Both the position numbers and the translations under genes were made by a program. Shown here one piece after another: positions 32,991 through 42,225 of a stretch of 64,000 bases of DNA (position 1 is its first letter; each line of letters begins with the position of its first letter). The notes beneath the pieces are model-generated. The model saw nothing but the letters and a program-made list of their open reading frames with translations, was not told the DNA's origin and made no database searches. The stretch lies in NCBI GenBank assembly GCA_021399435.1, contig JAJTUP010000045.1:186001-250000 (forward strand), in the 5' to 3' direction. Source of the DNA: Diaporthe sp. PMI_573 (lineage: Eukaryota > Ascomycota > Sordariomycetes > Diaporthales > Diaporthaceae).

Positions 32991-35123
32991 ATGGTACTTC
33001 GTCGTCGTGGCTATTCTGTCAGCCCGAGCACAGCCCAGCCCGGCCATGTCATCTTCTCCCCGCATAGCAGGACAGGCACTGTCCCGGTCCCTGTGATCGG
33101 CCAGAAGAGACCCAGGCCGGACTCGCAGGAAAGCGCCTCTACAGGCGATGACCTTCCCCAGGCGGCCGAAGACGAGATCCATGTGTCGTTCGATCTGCCT
33201 ACCCAACAGAACGCCAGGCGCAATGCGGCAGATGACATCACGGTTAGGGTCAAGGCTGGTCCTGCTGACTATTACTGCTCTTTTGTCTGTTCCCCCTCGA
33301 CAAGTTCAGTTGGAAATATACCCCAGCGTCGCCTTCTCATGATTGCTGAGGCCAAAGCTCCCCACAAGCTCACACGCGAGCTCATCAATGAAGCTCTCGG
33401 TAACAACACCACGATCGACACGACCCAATTTATCGAACCCGCCGAGCACCAGCAACCTGACCTACGATTCCTGCCGTCTACCAATACCGTCGCCCGCACG
33501 CCTCTCAATATCTCTCATACCAGCTCGGACGATGAGAACAGAAATGCCAACGCCCAGAGATGGCTGGCCGCGGTGTCGGCCCAGATCTATACTGTGCTGA
33601 TCGACAAGGAAATACGATACGGCTATATTACGACGGGCGAGAGCTATATACTCGTCCGTCTCCGGCCCGGCCATGCGACCACGATGGAATACTTGCTCTT
33701 GCCTGCTCTCAGGCCCCAGCCTACGCGGGAGGTTGATGGGGAGGCAGCTTGGCTGACGTGGCTGGCCGCGACACCCTTATCGCGCATCACTTGTCTTGCT
33801 CTTCTGTCCCAGTTCGGTAATGCGAAACTCACACAAGATGAACTTGATGAGGTGGAAACTGCTGCAGTGATCTGGAAGTCGCCCCGGCATCGAGAAATAT
33901 CACTCGAGACAGGGAGCCATCACTCAGCCGCAACCGAGAAGTCACGGGGTTCAGACCCAGAGTGGACCGAGCAGGAAGAGCAACATGGCCGCAAGCGGAC
34001 AAGAGCCGATGGCGATCATTTTGCTGGCGAGCCTCTGAGGGAGACGAAGCGCCCCAGAGTATCAACTCCCATCACACCACCAACCTCCCAATCACCGCTA
34101 AAGCACAGCGGCAAGGTTTCCCAGCAGACCACGCCTTACCTTTCGCCACCTCTCGAGACACACGACGGTGATAAGACGGGAGATACCATCCACCTGGTCC
34201 CATTCTGCTCTGCTCGCTGCCTTCGCTCCATTGCGAGTTCTGCAGCTAGTGCTCCTGACTCCACCACGCATGTCGACACCTCATGTCCCAACTACCAAAT
34301 ACATCAGCAGCACTTCCCACCGTCCGCATCTCACCTTCGATCACTCGCTCAACAAATAGAACTCCCTACATATTTACAAGATCCATCTTATGAAGAGGAT
34401 CCACCAACTATTGGGCCTTCCAAGACTAATGCCGTATATCTAAATATGTATGGTGCAAATTCGGCTTTATTCAAGGTCCGTATCGAGGGCGGCTACGTTC
34501 TTGTCGCCGAAGCTGCTATGTCCAGCTACCCAGACATGGAAAAGGAAATGCTAGGACGGCTAAAGAAGGAAGCCAGAATATACAGGAAGCTTCGGCCCTT
34601 ACAGGGACATGACGTCCCAGTATGCCTAGGCGTGGTAGACCTCTCGAAGGGAGATGGCACCGCGATGGGCCGGTCGGGATTTTCGAACAAAGCGCGCTTC
34701 TCAGCGTTCCTATTGCTGAGCTGGGCTGGACGCCCGCTCGCTCTCACTACTAGTGATGTGGATCTCGAGCGGGTACGGCTTGGACAAGTAAGGGAGGACT
34801 TGAAAGCGCTGGTTGAACGAATTCACGGTCGTGGTGTGCACCACGGCGATGCTGCTCTTCGCAACTTGGTGGTCTGCCCGGGGCAGGGCCGCGATTGTCT
34901 AACTGTGGTCGATTTCGAACGGGCCACCAGCAGTGCAAGCTTTTCTCGACGGCTGGCTAGGAAGTATCCCGGTGTCAGTGATGAGAAGGCAGATCAAACT
35001 TTTCAGGACGCCTGTGAGAAAGAGCATAAAGCGTGGATGTGTGACCTAGATCGGTGGGTTGAGAGAACGTTGGAGACCTTGCAATATGAGGAAAATCGCG
35101 CTACATATCAGTACAGCACTTGA
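32991..35123 (+). CDS. protein-kinase-like protein, 710 aa
   Basis: Single exon from ATG at 32991 (MVLRRRGYSV); a frame upstream has only a GTG. Residues 1-300 form an unannotated region with strand/helix patterns (RRLLMIAEAKAPHKLTRELI, RYGYITTGESYILVRL) similar to the nuclease-like or 'kinase-associated' front part of some fungal kinase-like proteins. Residues 300-480 are low-complexity. The C-terminal kinase-like domain (about 490-700) has a catalytic loop at 614-625 (GVHHGDAALRN: HGD at 618-620 and N625) and DFE at 641-643 in place of DFG. The N-lobe segment GGYVLVAEAAMSSY lacks an obvious ATP-binding Lys, while an upstream-helix Glu is present (KEARIYRKL). Fungal genomes have many such HGD..RN/DFE proteins of unknown role. 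Activity cannot be inferred. It is complete, with no internal stop. Confidence 0.75.
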   Translation: MVLRRRGYSVSPSTAQPGHVIFSPHSRTGTVPVPVIGQKRPRPDSQESASTGDDLPQAAEDEIHVSFDLPTQQNARRNAADDITVRVKAGPADYYCSFVCSPSTSSVGNIPQRRLLMIAEAKAPHKLTRELINEALGNNTTIDTTQFIEPAEHQQPDLRFLPSTNTVARTPLNISHTSSDDENRNANAQRWLAAVSAQIYTVLIDKEIRYGYITTGESYILVRLRPGHATTMEYLLLPALRPQPTREVDGEAAWLTWLAATPLSRITCLALLSQFGNAKLTQDELDEVETAAVIWKSPRHREISLETGSHHSAATEKSRGSDPEWTEQEEQHGRKRTRADGDHFAGEPLRETKRPRVSTPITPPTSQSPLKHSGKVSQQTTPYLSPPLETHDGDKTGDTIHLVPFCSARCLRSIASSAASAPDSTTHVDTSCPNYQIHQQHFPPSASHLRSLAQQIELPTYLQDPSYEEDPPTIGPSKTNAVYLNMYGANSALFKVRIEGGYVLVAEAAMSSYPDMEKEMLGRLKKEARIYRKLRPLQGHDVPVCLGVVDLSKGDGTAMGRSGFSNKARFSAFLLLSWAGRPLALTTSDVDLERVRLGQVREDLKALVERIHGRGVHHGDAALRNLVVCPGQGRDCLTVVDFERATSSASFSRRLARKYPGVSDEKADQTFQDACEKEHKAWMCDLDRWVERTLETLQYEENRATYQYST

Positions 35124-35464
35124 ACAGGTGGCCTGAGTTTAAGGAGAACGGCACAGATTGTATGTACCAATAAGATCAAATGACAATGAATTTCATGACC
35201 CATGATTTGTCCTTTTAGAACTGAGTATCAATCTTTACTAATATGACTTTCATCTTTTGGGTACCAACAATATCTTGTGTAGCTGACAATCTCATACCTA
35301 CTGTGCTGACTTATAAAGCCTAGTGACCTAGATGAAAAAGATAACCAAGAAGACAGTATAAGGACAAATAACGGTTAACACATTACAAAAGACAGACCAC
35401 TCACGCCAGGCCAATAGTTTGGCAGACGCTCTGGGCATTTCCAAAAGATTCTACGCGTCGTCTG
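35124..35464. other. intergenic
   Basis: 3' flank of the kinase-like gene; no features seen. Confidence 0.4.
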
Positions 35465-37110
35465 TTAATTAGGGTTCCGTTTTTGACCGTCAGAAACCGT
35501 TTTTGACCGTCAAATTCCTAAAGGGGGTTTTTGGCGGTAATTTACGTCAAAAACCCTCCCGTTTTAGGCTTAGTTTCTCGCCATATTAGGATTAGCGTGT
35601 GCACAGAATAGGTTTAGTGCGTCAAATAACCGATGCGGCGCACAAATCATCACCAAATTCCCTTCTGCGTTGTTGAAAAATAATGGACATGCAACTGTCA
35701 CAATGAGTAAAGGCGGTCGCCCTAAAACCCATGGTGTTCATGAACACTTTGCAGCAGCCCCAATTCCTCCAGGGGGGGTAAATTCACTCAACTTCGCGTT
35801 CGGTGCAAATACTGTTCTAAAACCATGGCCAAGCACGTCCAACGGCAACAGAATCACCTTGCCAAAGAGTGTCTTGGCTTCCAGCAAGCTACAGGCCATG
35901 TTGATCGCCAGCCCCGAATCACTACAGCTCTGTCCATAATGGATCGAAACTCTAAAGATCAACTTGATCGGGCTGCAGCCCTCGCCATCTTTAAGTCTGG
36001 CAAGCCATACACCACCTTCGAAGACTCTGGCATGGTTGAGTTCATCCAAATGCTCAATCCAGCGTACAAGCCCCCTAGTGGTGATCAAATTGCATCAATA
36101 CTTCCTGAAGTTTACCAATATTACCGGGTCCAAGTTAAGGAGATCCTCGACGATGTCGATCATCTCAATGTCATCTTTGACGCTTCTGACGACATAAGCA
36201 ACAACCGTATTGTCAACATTTCGATCTCAATTCCCAACTCGGTTACATTCTATTGGAAGACTGTTAATACACGGAACGAGGAACATACGGCCTTGAATAC
36301 CATTCGCCTAATCCAGCCACTCTTGGAAGAGGTATTCACGAAGGAAGGAGAGGACTTCCAGGACTTCTCTCGCATGAACGCTATCTGCACAGATACATGC
36401 TCGACAATGCGGAAACTCCACGCTGAGATGAAGAATATGCCTGAGTTCAGGCATTGTTTCTTCATTTTGTGTGATTCCCATAGTCTTCAACTTCTAGTGA
36501 AAGACATCGTGGAATCGGAGAGATGGGCTTCAGTCCTTAAGAAAGTTACGAGAATCATCACGTTCTTTAAAAAGGCCAAGCTCCAACTCGCACGACTTTG
36601 TGCTTATCAGCTTGAGTGCTACGGTAACCAGAAGGCTTTCATTACACCAGCCATCACTCGTTGGGGAACACAACTCGGAGCTGTTATGTCTTCACTGGCG
36701 AATAAAGATGCTCTTCGAGCATATGTACGTGATGCTATGGTCCTCAAATCCCTAAAAGCTAAGGCTATCAAAGGGGAAGAGGAGGAAGAGGAAGATCGAC
36801 AAGTCCTAAGGGCAATACTCTCGTCCATCAACAACTTTGAGTTTTGGCATGAGGTAGAGATGTTGGCTAAGATCCTTCGGCACTATCGAAAACGCACAAC
36901 GTTGCTCGGAGCGAGATCACTCGTGCGTTGGAGAGGTTATTACCCGTTGGTTGACTATGCAGAGCAAATGGGATGCCCTTGAAGAGGCTAACCAAGATCC
37001 TCTTATCAACTACTCGGAGCTGAGGCAATGGCGAGTCCAAAGGATGAAAGGTCAAACGACAGACATTCACCACTTCGCATTTGCCTTATATAGCGAAGAT
37101 GTCTCGACCG
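35465..37110 (+). mobile_element. hAT element, 3'-truncated (hAT copy 2)
   Basis: The left part has subterminal direct repeats (two copies of CCGTTTTTGACCGTCA at 35476-35514, with a third partial inverse at about 35545). The transposase ORF starts at 35703. Coding similarity ends abruptly near 37110, where an unrelated minus-strand ORF begins. No right terminal repeat or TSD was found, so this copy is truncated by deletion or by insertion of the adjacent DNA. Confidence 0.75.
35703..37110 (+). pseudogene. hAT transposase, frameshifted and 3'-truncated
   Basis: The N-terminus (MSKGGRPKTHGVHEHF) passes out of frame at a run of seven G (35772-35778). In the next frame an intact BED finger follows (RCKYCSKTMAKHVQRQQNHL). 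The catalytic core includes LNVIFDASDDISNNRIVNIS and CDSHSLQLLVKD. A second frameshift near 36885 moves the sequence ENAQRCSERDHS into the frame that continues WLTMQSKWDALEEANQDP and TTDIHHFAFALY. The dimerisation domain (SERSFS...ARNRL) is missing. The two frameshifts are each one base; the first lies in a homopolymer and may be a sequencing artefact. Confidence 0.82.
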
Positions 37111-37552
37111 CATGGGTGAGCTTTCCAAGGGCGGACTGCAGGTTCGTGTCATCCCATTCGAGCGACGGATTACGGTTGGTGTCGTACCAGGAAGCCACCT
37201 CCTGAGCGAGGTCGAAGGTGGCGAAGTCTTCGAGGCACAGAGGAGGGATAGTGTCCGTGTTATCCTCCGCGCAGGTTTCCCCTGGCTGCGGCTCGATGGT
37301 ATCCTGCAAGTTGTCTTTCACTAGGCCGACAGCCTTACGAACGAGGTTGGTAGCTTTGCAAGTAATAATCGGATAGCGCTCATCGAAAGTGCTTAAGATG
37401 ACGAGGACGTCGTCTAGGACGTACAAGTCCAGCTCGCCTTGGCATATCTGTCCCAGCGCCGTACAGCTGGTGGATACGGCTGTAACACCACCGACCGACT
37501 TCAGCGCTTTCCGGGGCGTGGTAGGTGGGGTAAGTTCCTGCGTAGCAGACAT
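37067..37552 (-). other. unassigned ORF, 161 codons
   Basis: From ATG at 37552 the frame reads MSATQELTPPTTPRKALKSV and continues with a globular-looking middle (ELDLYVLDDVLVILSTFDERYPII) to about 37115. The last 15 codons are antisense to the truncated hAT and probably not genuine. It looks like the first exon of a real or relic gene cut off by the junction with the hAT. No family recognised. Confidence 0.35.
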
Positions 37553-38447
37553 TGCGAAAATTTATTGTTGCTGACTGCAACGCGTATAGTGAGACGACGA
37601 CAATGGAGTATAAAGACAATACAAAATGAAAACAAAGACGCTCACAAGATGGCTCGAGCTGGCGTGTTGTTGTCGGTTTTATATGTCATCCATAATATAG
37701 GCCTGTAGGCATTGCTTGGTGTCACAGAACGAGGGAGATCAAAGGGTCTGGCAGGCATCACGCGTACATCACGCGTGTATGTCGCGCCAAGCCTCTATCG
37801 TGATTGTATTGACCGGCTATATTTGAGCCTATGTATCTGACTCAGGGGACCAAGGGGCTCAAAAAGCATAAAAAATGGGTCGACGGCAACGAAGGCAACG
37901 TAAAGGCAATATTGCCCATCTAAGATTGCGTTGCGTTGCGTTGCCTTAGTAATCGCGATTCCCCCATTGCGTTGCGTTGCCGCAATATATTGCCGCAATA
38001 TATTGCTAAACAGTTGCCCACATTGCGTTGCTCGGAGCCCTGCCAGGGCTCCATTTCCCCATGACGCACCGAGCGACGATTTGCAACCCAGTAACATGCT
38101 TCTGACTCTTGAAGAGAGCCAATTACTTGCCGAACTATTTAGTACGCAGCCATCTATAGGATGGATCGAGAGTAATTGGGTTTTGGACTGAGTTGGATTT
38201 ATAGGGATGAAAAGCAGCCATCTTTACACTATCTATCAGTTATAAATGCCGGTAAATTTACCATAAATTTGTAATAAGTTAACATTATAAAGTGACTCTA
38301 CTCTAGATCTATAATAATCGTCTTAAGCTCTTACTTTCTAGCTAGTTAAGACTAGTCCCGACTAAGTCGTAGCTATTTAGAATTATAAAAAGAATAACGG
38401 ATAAACCACACTAAGGGATCTCCTAGGCCTCTTGTATTCAGACCTTC
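37553..38447. other. intergenic with a GCGTTGC-rich patch
   Basis: No gene. At 37890-38032 there are many copies of ATTGCGTTGC/GCAACG and CAATATATTGC, both direct and inverted. The rest is AT-rich. It ends at the copia target duplication CCTTC (38443-38447). Confidence 0.5.
37890..38032. repeat. GTTGC/GCAAC short-motif cluster
   Basis: A 140-bp cluster with three to four runs of tandem GCGTTGC and two copies of the palindrome CAATATATTG. Forms of the motif occur on both strands (GGCAACGAAGGCAACG at the left). Looks like a decayed simple repeat. Confidence 0.6.
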
Positions 38448-38642
38448 TGTCAGATTATCACCCTTTTAGGTATATGGGACGTGTAATTAGGGTCCAATTG
38501 ATGGGGTGGTCACTGTGTGTATTGTGATGATGTCTTGTCTAGGTTCTCTGGTGCGACCCCGCCCGTTCAGGGGCTGGTTTTGTCGTGATGGGCATATTGA
38601 TGCCTCAGGCACACATTTGTCAAATGCCCGTCACATCTGACA
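38448..38642 (-). repeat. copia 3' LTR
   Basis: 195 bp, TGTCAGAT...ATCTGACA; identical to the LTR at 43502-43696. A G-rich tract (GAGGGGGTG on the minus strand, 38643-38652) directly precedes it on the element's strand and is the likely polypurine tract. Confidence 0.97.
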
Positions 38643-38680
38643 CACCCCCTCAGACTGGCAGGTACTGGGAGTCTGTAATT

Positions 38681-41600
38681 TCATCCCTCTTCCACTGCTT
38701 CCAGCCTGTTTCTCATGGGATCGTCCCGTAGGATGTTCTCTCCATGTCTTGTTTCCACACTTTCTAAGCCCAACTGGTGGAGAAATCCATTCCATTTTCC
38801 AGCCGGTAATGCTTTCGTCAACCCGTCTGCCATCATTTGTGCTGTAGGTGTATATTCCACCTTGATTGTGCCTTCTTGTACTTCTTGCCTTAACCAATGA
38901 TTGTGTATGTCCACGTGCCGTAATTTTGTCTTGAGTGTTGTGATTTCGGAGTTGACCAACTTGATGGTCTGAGTATTGTCACACTCGATCTTGATTGTCT
39001 TGTTGTCCAATTCCACTGAGAGTTCGGTGAGAAGCCTGCTTATAAACAAGGTCTCTTTTGCTGCTTGAGCGAGAGCAAGGAGCTCTGCCTCTGTGGTTGA
39101 TGTAGTGACCGTGTCTTGCTTGTTTGCTCTCCATCCGATCAGGCCTCCAAACAGCTGCATTGCGAATGCTTGGGAACTTTTCCGATCGAGGGTGTTGTCT
39201 GCGAAAGACGCATCGCTTGCGACAACTAACTCTTCGGTGTCCTTGAAGCATAGAGCAAGGTGTTTGGTGCTTTCGAGATAGAGCAGCACACGGTCTGCAG
39301 CATCGTGGTGTTTTTGACTCGGATTTGTCAGGAATCTTGCAAGCCGTGACGTGGCAAATGCAATATCTGGTCGTGTGGATATGGCGGCGAATAGTAGTGA
39401 CCCGATCTTTCGTTGATAGGTCTGGACTTCGGCTTCGGTGGCGGCGTCTTTTCGTGGCATCAGCTCTTCGGCTGTCATGGGGACTGTGTGGGAGAGATTC
39501 TTCGTGTTAGCCAATTTGGCGATCTTCTCAATGTAGGCGGTCTGGGCCAGCCAGATCCGTCTGTTTGTTCGGTCTCGGAGAATCTCCATGCCCAGGAACC
39601 ATTGAATTGGATCCCCTCCGCAGATTTTATACTTCACTTGGAGTTGTTGGGCGAGTTCATCGACTTGTTCTTGTCTATTCTTTCGGTACGCAACGATGAT
39701 GTCGTCAACGTAGAAGAAGACCAGGATGCCGTTCTTGATGTAGCAACAGGGTTCGTGCGGGACTTGTTTGTAACCACACTGGGCGAGTGTCTTGGTGAAC
39801 TCCTTTTGCCAAAGTAGTGGTGAAATCCGCAACCCGTAGAGTGCTTTGTTCAGCATCAGGATCGTGCCTTTCTTTTCGTATCCTCGTGGCATTCTCATGA
39901 AGATATCTTGATCGATCGGAGCATGTACGAACGCGTTCACCACGTCGTATTGGATCAGCTCGAGGTCAAACTTATTTGCGATGGCGATGAGTGTCCTGAA
40001 TGACCGTCCCGCAAGAGTGGCTGCGTAGGTTTCTTGGGTTTGTCCTCGCGCTTGTTGGTCTCCGCGTACAACGAGTCGTGCTTTGCACTTCTGAAGAACG
40101 CCATGCTTGTTGAACTTGTAGACATATACCCACATGCAGTCCAGGATTTGTTTTCCTGCTGCGCGGCTGTCTTTCTTGAGGATCTCGGTCCATGATTTCA
40201 TCTCGGTATGGCTCTGTAGATGGTCAGCTTCTGCTTGTCTGAACATTGGTCCAAGTGGATGGTTTTCTAGATCATTATGCCATCTTGGTGGCTCGGGGAG
40301 GTTGTTTCTTTTCAACTTCACCCCCTGACGCAAGCGTCTTTCAATTTGTGCCTTCGTCAGGTATTTTCCTTCTGACTTGGCCATCCGGGCAGATTTTGTG
40401 CCAGCGATGAATGCGGCCTGCCACGGGCTTGTCTTTTGATTTTCTTCAGTAGACGGCATTTCTTCGTCAGACTGGGTTTGAATTGTGTGTGCGAGCAGGG
40501 CTGATGGCGGCGATCGAGGAGGAGTAGGTAGCAGGGTGAACTTGGCTTCTGTGTAGGGGCCGTTTTCTCGGTCCGCCTCGGAGCGATCATCCTCTGCAGT
40601 CTCTACGTCTGCCTCCTGGATGCTATCGGCAACAGGTCCTTGAGTGTCTTCGGGGGTTTCTTCCGGGGAGTCTTCTTCAATTAGATCTTCTCCTTCCGGT
40701 TCCGGTATCGTGTTGTCGTCTGGGAGGGCGTATTTTCTTGTCCACTCTGCAAGACGATCAATGTCTGTGGTGAGAAGCTCATCTTTGAAGCCTTCCCAGT
40801 TCCCATCAAACACTTCGTGCTCATTAAAGATCACGTCTCTTGTATTGACAATCTTTCCGGTAGAGGGAACCCATATCCGGTAGATGTTCGATGATCGGTA
40901 TCCAACAAGGTAACCAATCCATGCACGTGGCTCGAGACGTTGACGTCTTCTTTTCTTGAGCTGTGCGTCGGATGTCATCGCGTAGGCCTTGCAGCCAAAT
41001 ACGCGAAGATGAGTTTGATCTGGTCTTGGATCTGGTCGTGGGATACCCAAGCGTTTGGCAATCGCTGAGTGAAATTGGTAGTAGGGTGCCTTCCAGTCCA
41101 GTCCGTAATTTGGTGTTCGGTTGTTGAGATAGACGGTTGTTCGTCCAATTTCGGGCCAAAGAGAGTGTGGGAGTTTTGAGCTTGTTCGCATTGCACGCAT
41201 CTTCTCCTTGATCACACCCCCTGAGCGCTCGGCTCCTCCGTTTTGTGCTTGTGTGTTGGGTGCTGAGGGCTCGATCTTGATATGTTTTGACTCGAGAAAT
41301 TCTCTGACAGCTCGTCTGCGGCTGAACAGTTCTCCGTCACATTCGATGATCTTGACCTTGGTGTTGTATTGAATCTGCATCATCCCTAGAAAGGACTTCA
41401 TGACGTTGAGCAGGGTTGTGCTGTCGCGGCTTTCTAAATAATAGTCCCAGATAAGTCCTGATACTCTGCAGGTGAGCAATAGTTGCGACGTATAGTTGTT
41501 GACTCCTGGTTCGTAGTCGTGAAAGTCAAGTGCTATCCTTTCGCCTTCTCGTTCGAGGATCTCCCTCGGTGCTCGACGGATTTGCCTCGTGATCTTGGCT

Positions 41601-42055
41601 AAGGCACAAGCTTCACATTCGACTGTTGTTGGTCCCCGAATGCGCACCCCCTGAGATGAAGCAACCAGGTGTTCAAGTGCGCTCGGGCCTGGGTGACCAA
41701 GGCGACCGTGCCACAGGATGGCTTCGCCTGTGAGCGGTCTTCGTTTGGTATATGTTGTGTGTTTCTTCATCCATGTGTTAAAGGAACTTCGCGTCTCTTG
41801 CGGTTGGTATTCGATGACGTATTGGCCGTGAATGTCCCTAAGTTTGCACGGGTCGACCTGTCCCGTCGTTTCAACGTTGTTGGATCTCGTTCGTTGTCCC
41901 AGAAGATGCCCTTCCTTCGGAGTTGTCTGAGTGAGACGAGTGTTGTGAGGAGTCGTGGGCAGAAAGCAACGTTTTCGAGATGTAGGATTGTCGGTCCGCT
42001 TCGGACCGCCATTGTGCCGTATGCCAGCACTGGCAGCTGTCTGTCCCCGGCCCAC
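38681..42055 (-). CDS. pol: copia pol: integrase, reverse transcriptase, RNase H
   Basis: Open frame of 1124 codons; the element-specific part begins around 41860 (about residue 65, QVDPCKLRDIHGQY), before which the frame overlaps the protease. Integrase zinc region HGRLGHPG...CEACALAKI, then the catalytic domain (ALDFHDYEPG, IIECDGELFSRR; NGGAERSGGV). Reverse transcriptase: QYDVVNAFVHAP, LNKALYGLRISPLLWQ and FYVDDIIVAY (about 39700). RNase H: VVASDASFADN and TTSTTEAELLALAQAAKE. No internal stop. Copia order (integrase before RT) and strong motif preservation fit a young copy. Confidence 0.95.
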   Translation of the reverse strand: MGRGQTAASAGIRHNGGPKRTDNPTSRKRCFLPTTPHNTRLTQTTPKEGHLLGQRTRSNNVETTGQVDPCKLRDIHGQYVIEYQPQETRSSFNTWMKKHTTYTKRRPLTGEAILWHGRLGHPGPSALEHLVASSQGVRIRGPTTVECEACALAKITRQIRRAPREILEREGERIALDFHDYEPGVNNYTSQLLLTCRVSGLIWDYYLESRDSTTLLNVMKSFLGMMQIQYNTKVKIIECDGELFSRRRAVREFLESKHIKIEPSAPNTQAQNGGAERSGGVIKEKMRAMRTSSKLPHSLWPEIGRTTVYLNNRTPNYGLDWKAPYYQFHSAIAKRLGIPRPDPRPDQTHLRVFGCKAYAMTSDAQLKKRRRQRLEPRAWIGYLVGYRSSNIYRIWVPSTGKIVNTRDVIFNEHEVFDGNWEGFKDELLTTDIDRLAEWTRKYALPDDNTIPEPEGEDLIEEDSPEETPEDTQGPVADSIQEADVETAEDDRSEADRENGPYTEAKFTLLPTPPRSPPSALLAHTIQTQSDEEMPSTEENQKTSPWQAAFIAGTKSARMAKSEGKYLTKAQIERRLRQGVKLKRNNLPEPPRWHNDLENHPLGPMFRQAEADHLQSHTEMKSWTEILKKDSRAAGKQILDCMWVYVYKFNKHGVLQKCKARLVVRGDQQARGQTQETYAATLAGRSFRTLIAIANKFDLELIQYDVVNAFVHAPIDQDIFMRMPRGYEKKGTILMLNKALYGLRISPLLWQKEFTKTLAQCGYKQVPHEPCCYIKNGILVFFYVDDIIVAYRKNRQEQVDELAQQLQVKYKICGGDPIQWFLGMEILRDRTNRRIWLAQTAYIEKIAKLANTKNLSHTVPMTAEELMPRKDAATEAEVQTYQRKIGSLLFAAISTRPDIAFATSRLARFLTNPSQKHHDAADRVLLYLESTKHLALCFKDTEELVVASDASFADNTLDRKSSQAFAMQLFGGLIGWRANKQDTVTTSTTEAELLALAQAAKETLFISRLLTELSVELDNKTIKIECDNTQTIKLVNSEITTLKTKLRHVDIHNHWLRQEVQEGTIKVEYTPTAQMMADGLTKALPAGKWNGFLHQLGLESVETRHGENILRDDPMRNRLEAVEEG

Positions 42056-42225
42056 AGATAGTCATCATGTGTGGCTGGTCTTGTGTTGAACAGACGCTCG
42101 TTGTTGTTCGTGATTGAGATTGTGCTCGCTGGGTCCAGTATCACTGAATATCGAAGAGGGTATTCTAGGGCATTTATTGCGAAAGCTCCCCTAGCTTCTA
42201 TGCTCGCGACACAGTACCCCGGGAG
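41767..42225 (-). CDS. copia protease segment, in frame after gag TGA
   Basis: The frame continues straight from the gag TGA (next codon CTC). About 25 codons later the protease core ILDPASTISITNN appears, the D(S/T)G position reading D-P-A-S. LWAGDRQLPVLAYGT and LLTTLVSLRQLRRKGIFWDN follow, usual for fungal copia proteases. The frame then leaves the coding signal near 41860, where the integrase frame takes over. The DPA at the catalytic site instead of DSG/DTG is unusual and could affect activity. UGA readthrough would be one way to make a gag-pro fusion; alternatively TGA is a mutation. Confidence 0.8.
   Translation of the reverse strand, partial: LPGYCVASIEARGAFAINALEYPLRYSVILDPASTISITNNNERLFNTRPATHDDYLWAGDRQLPVLAYGTMAVRSGPTILHLENVAFCPRLLTTLVSLRQLRRKGIFWDNERDPTTLKRRDRSTRANLGTFTANTSSNTNRKRREVPLTHG

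Noticed and set aside
37067..37552. Minus ORF as part of hAT copy 2
   Set aside because: It lies on the opposite strand and only its last codons overlap the transposase; its composition does not match any hAT domain.
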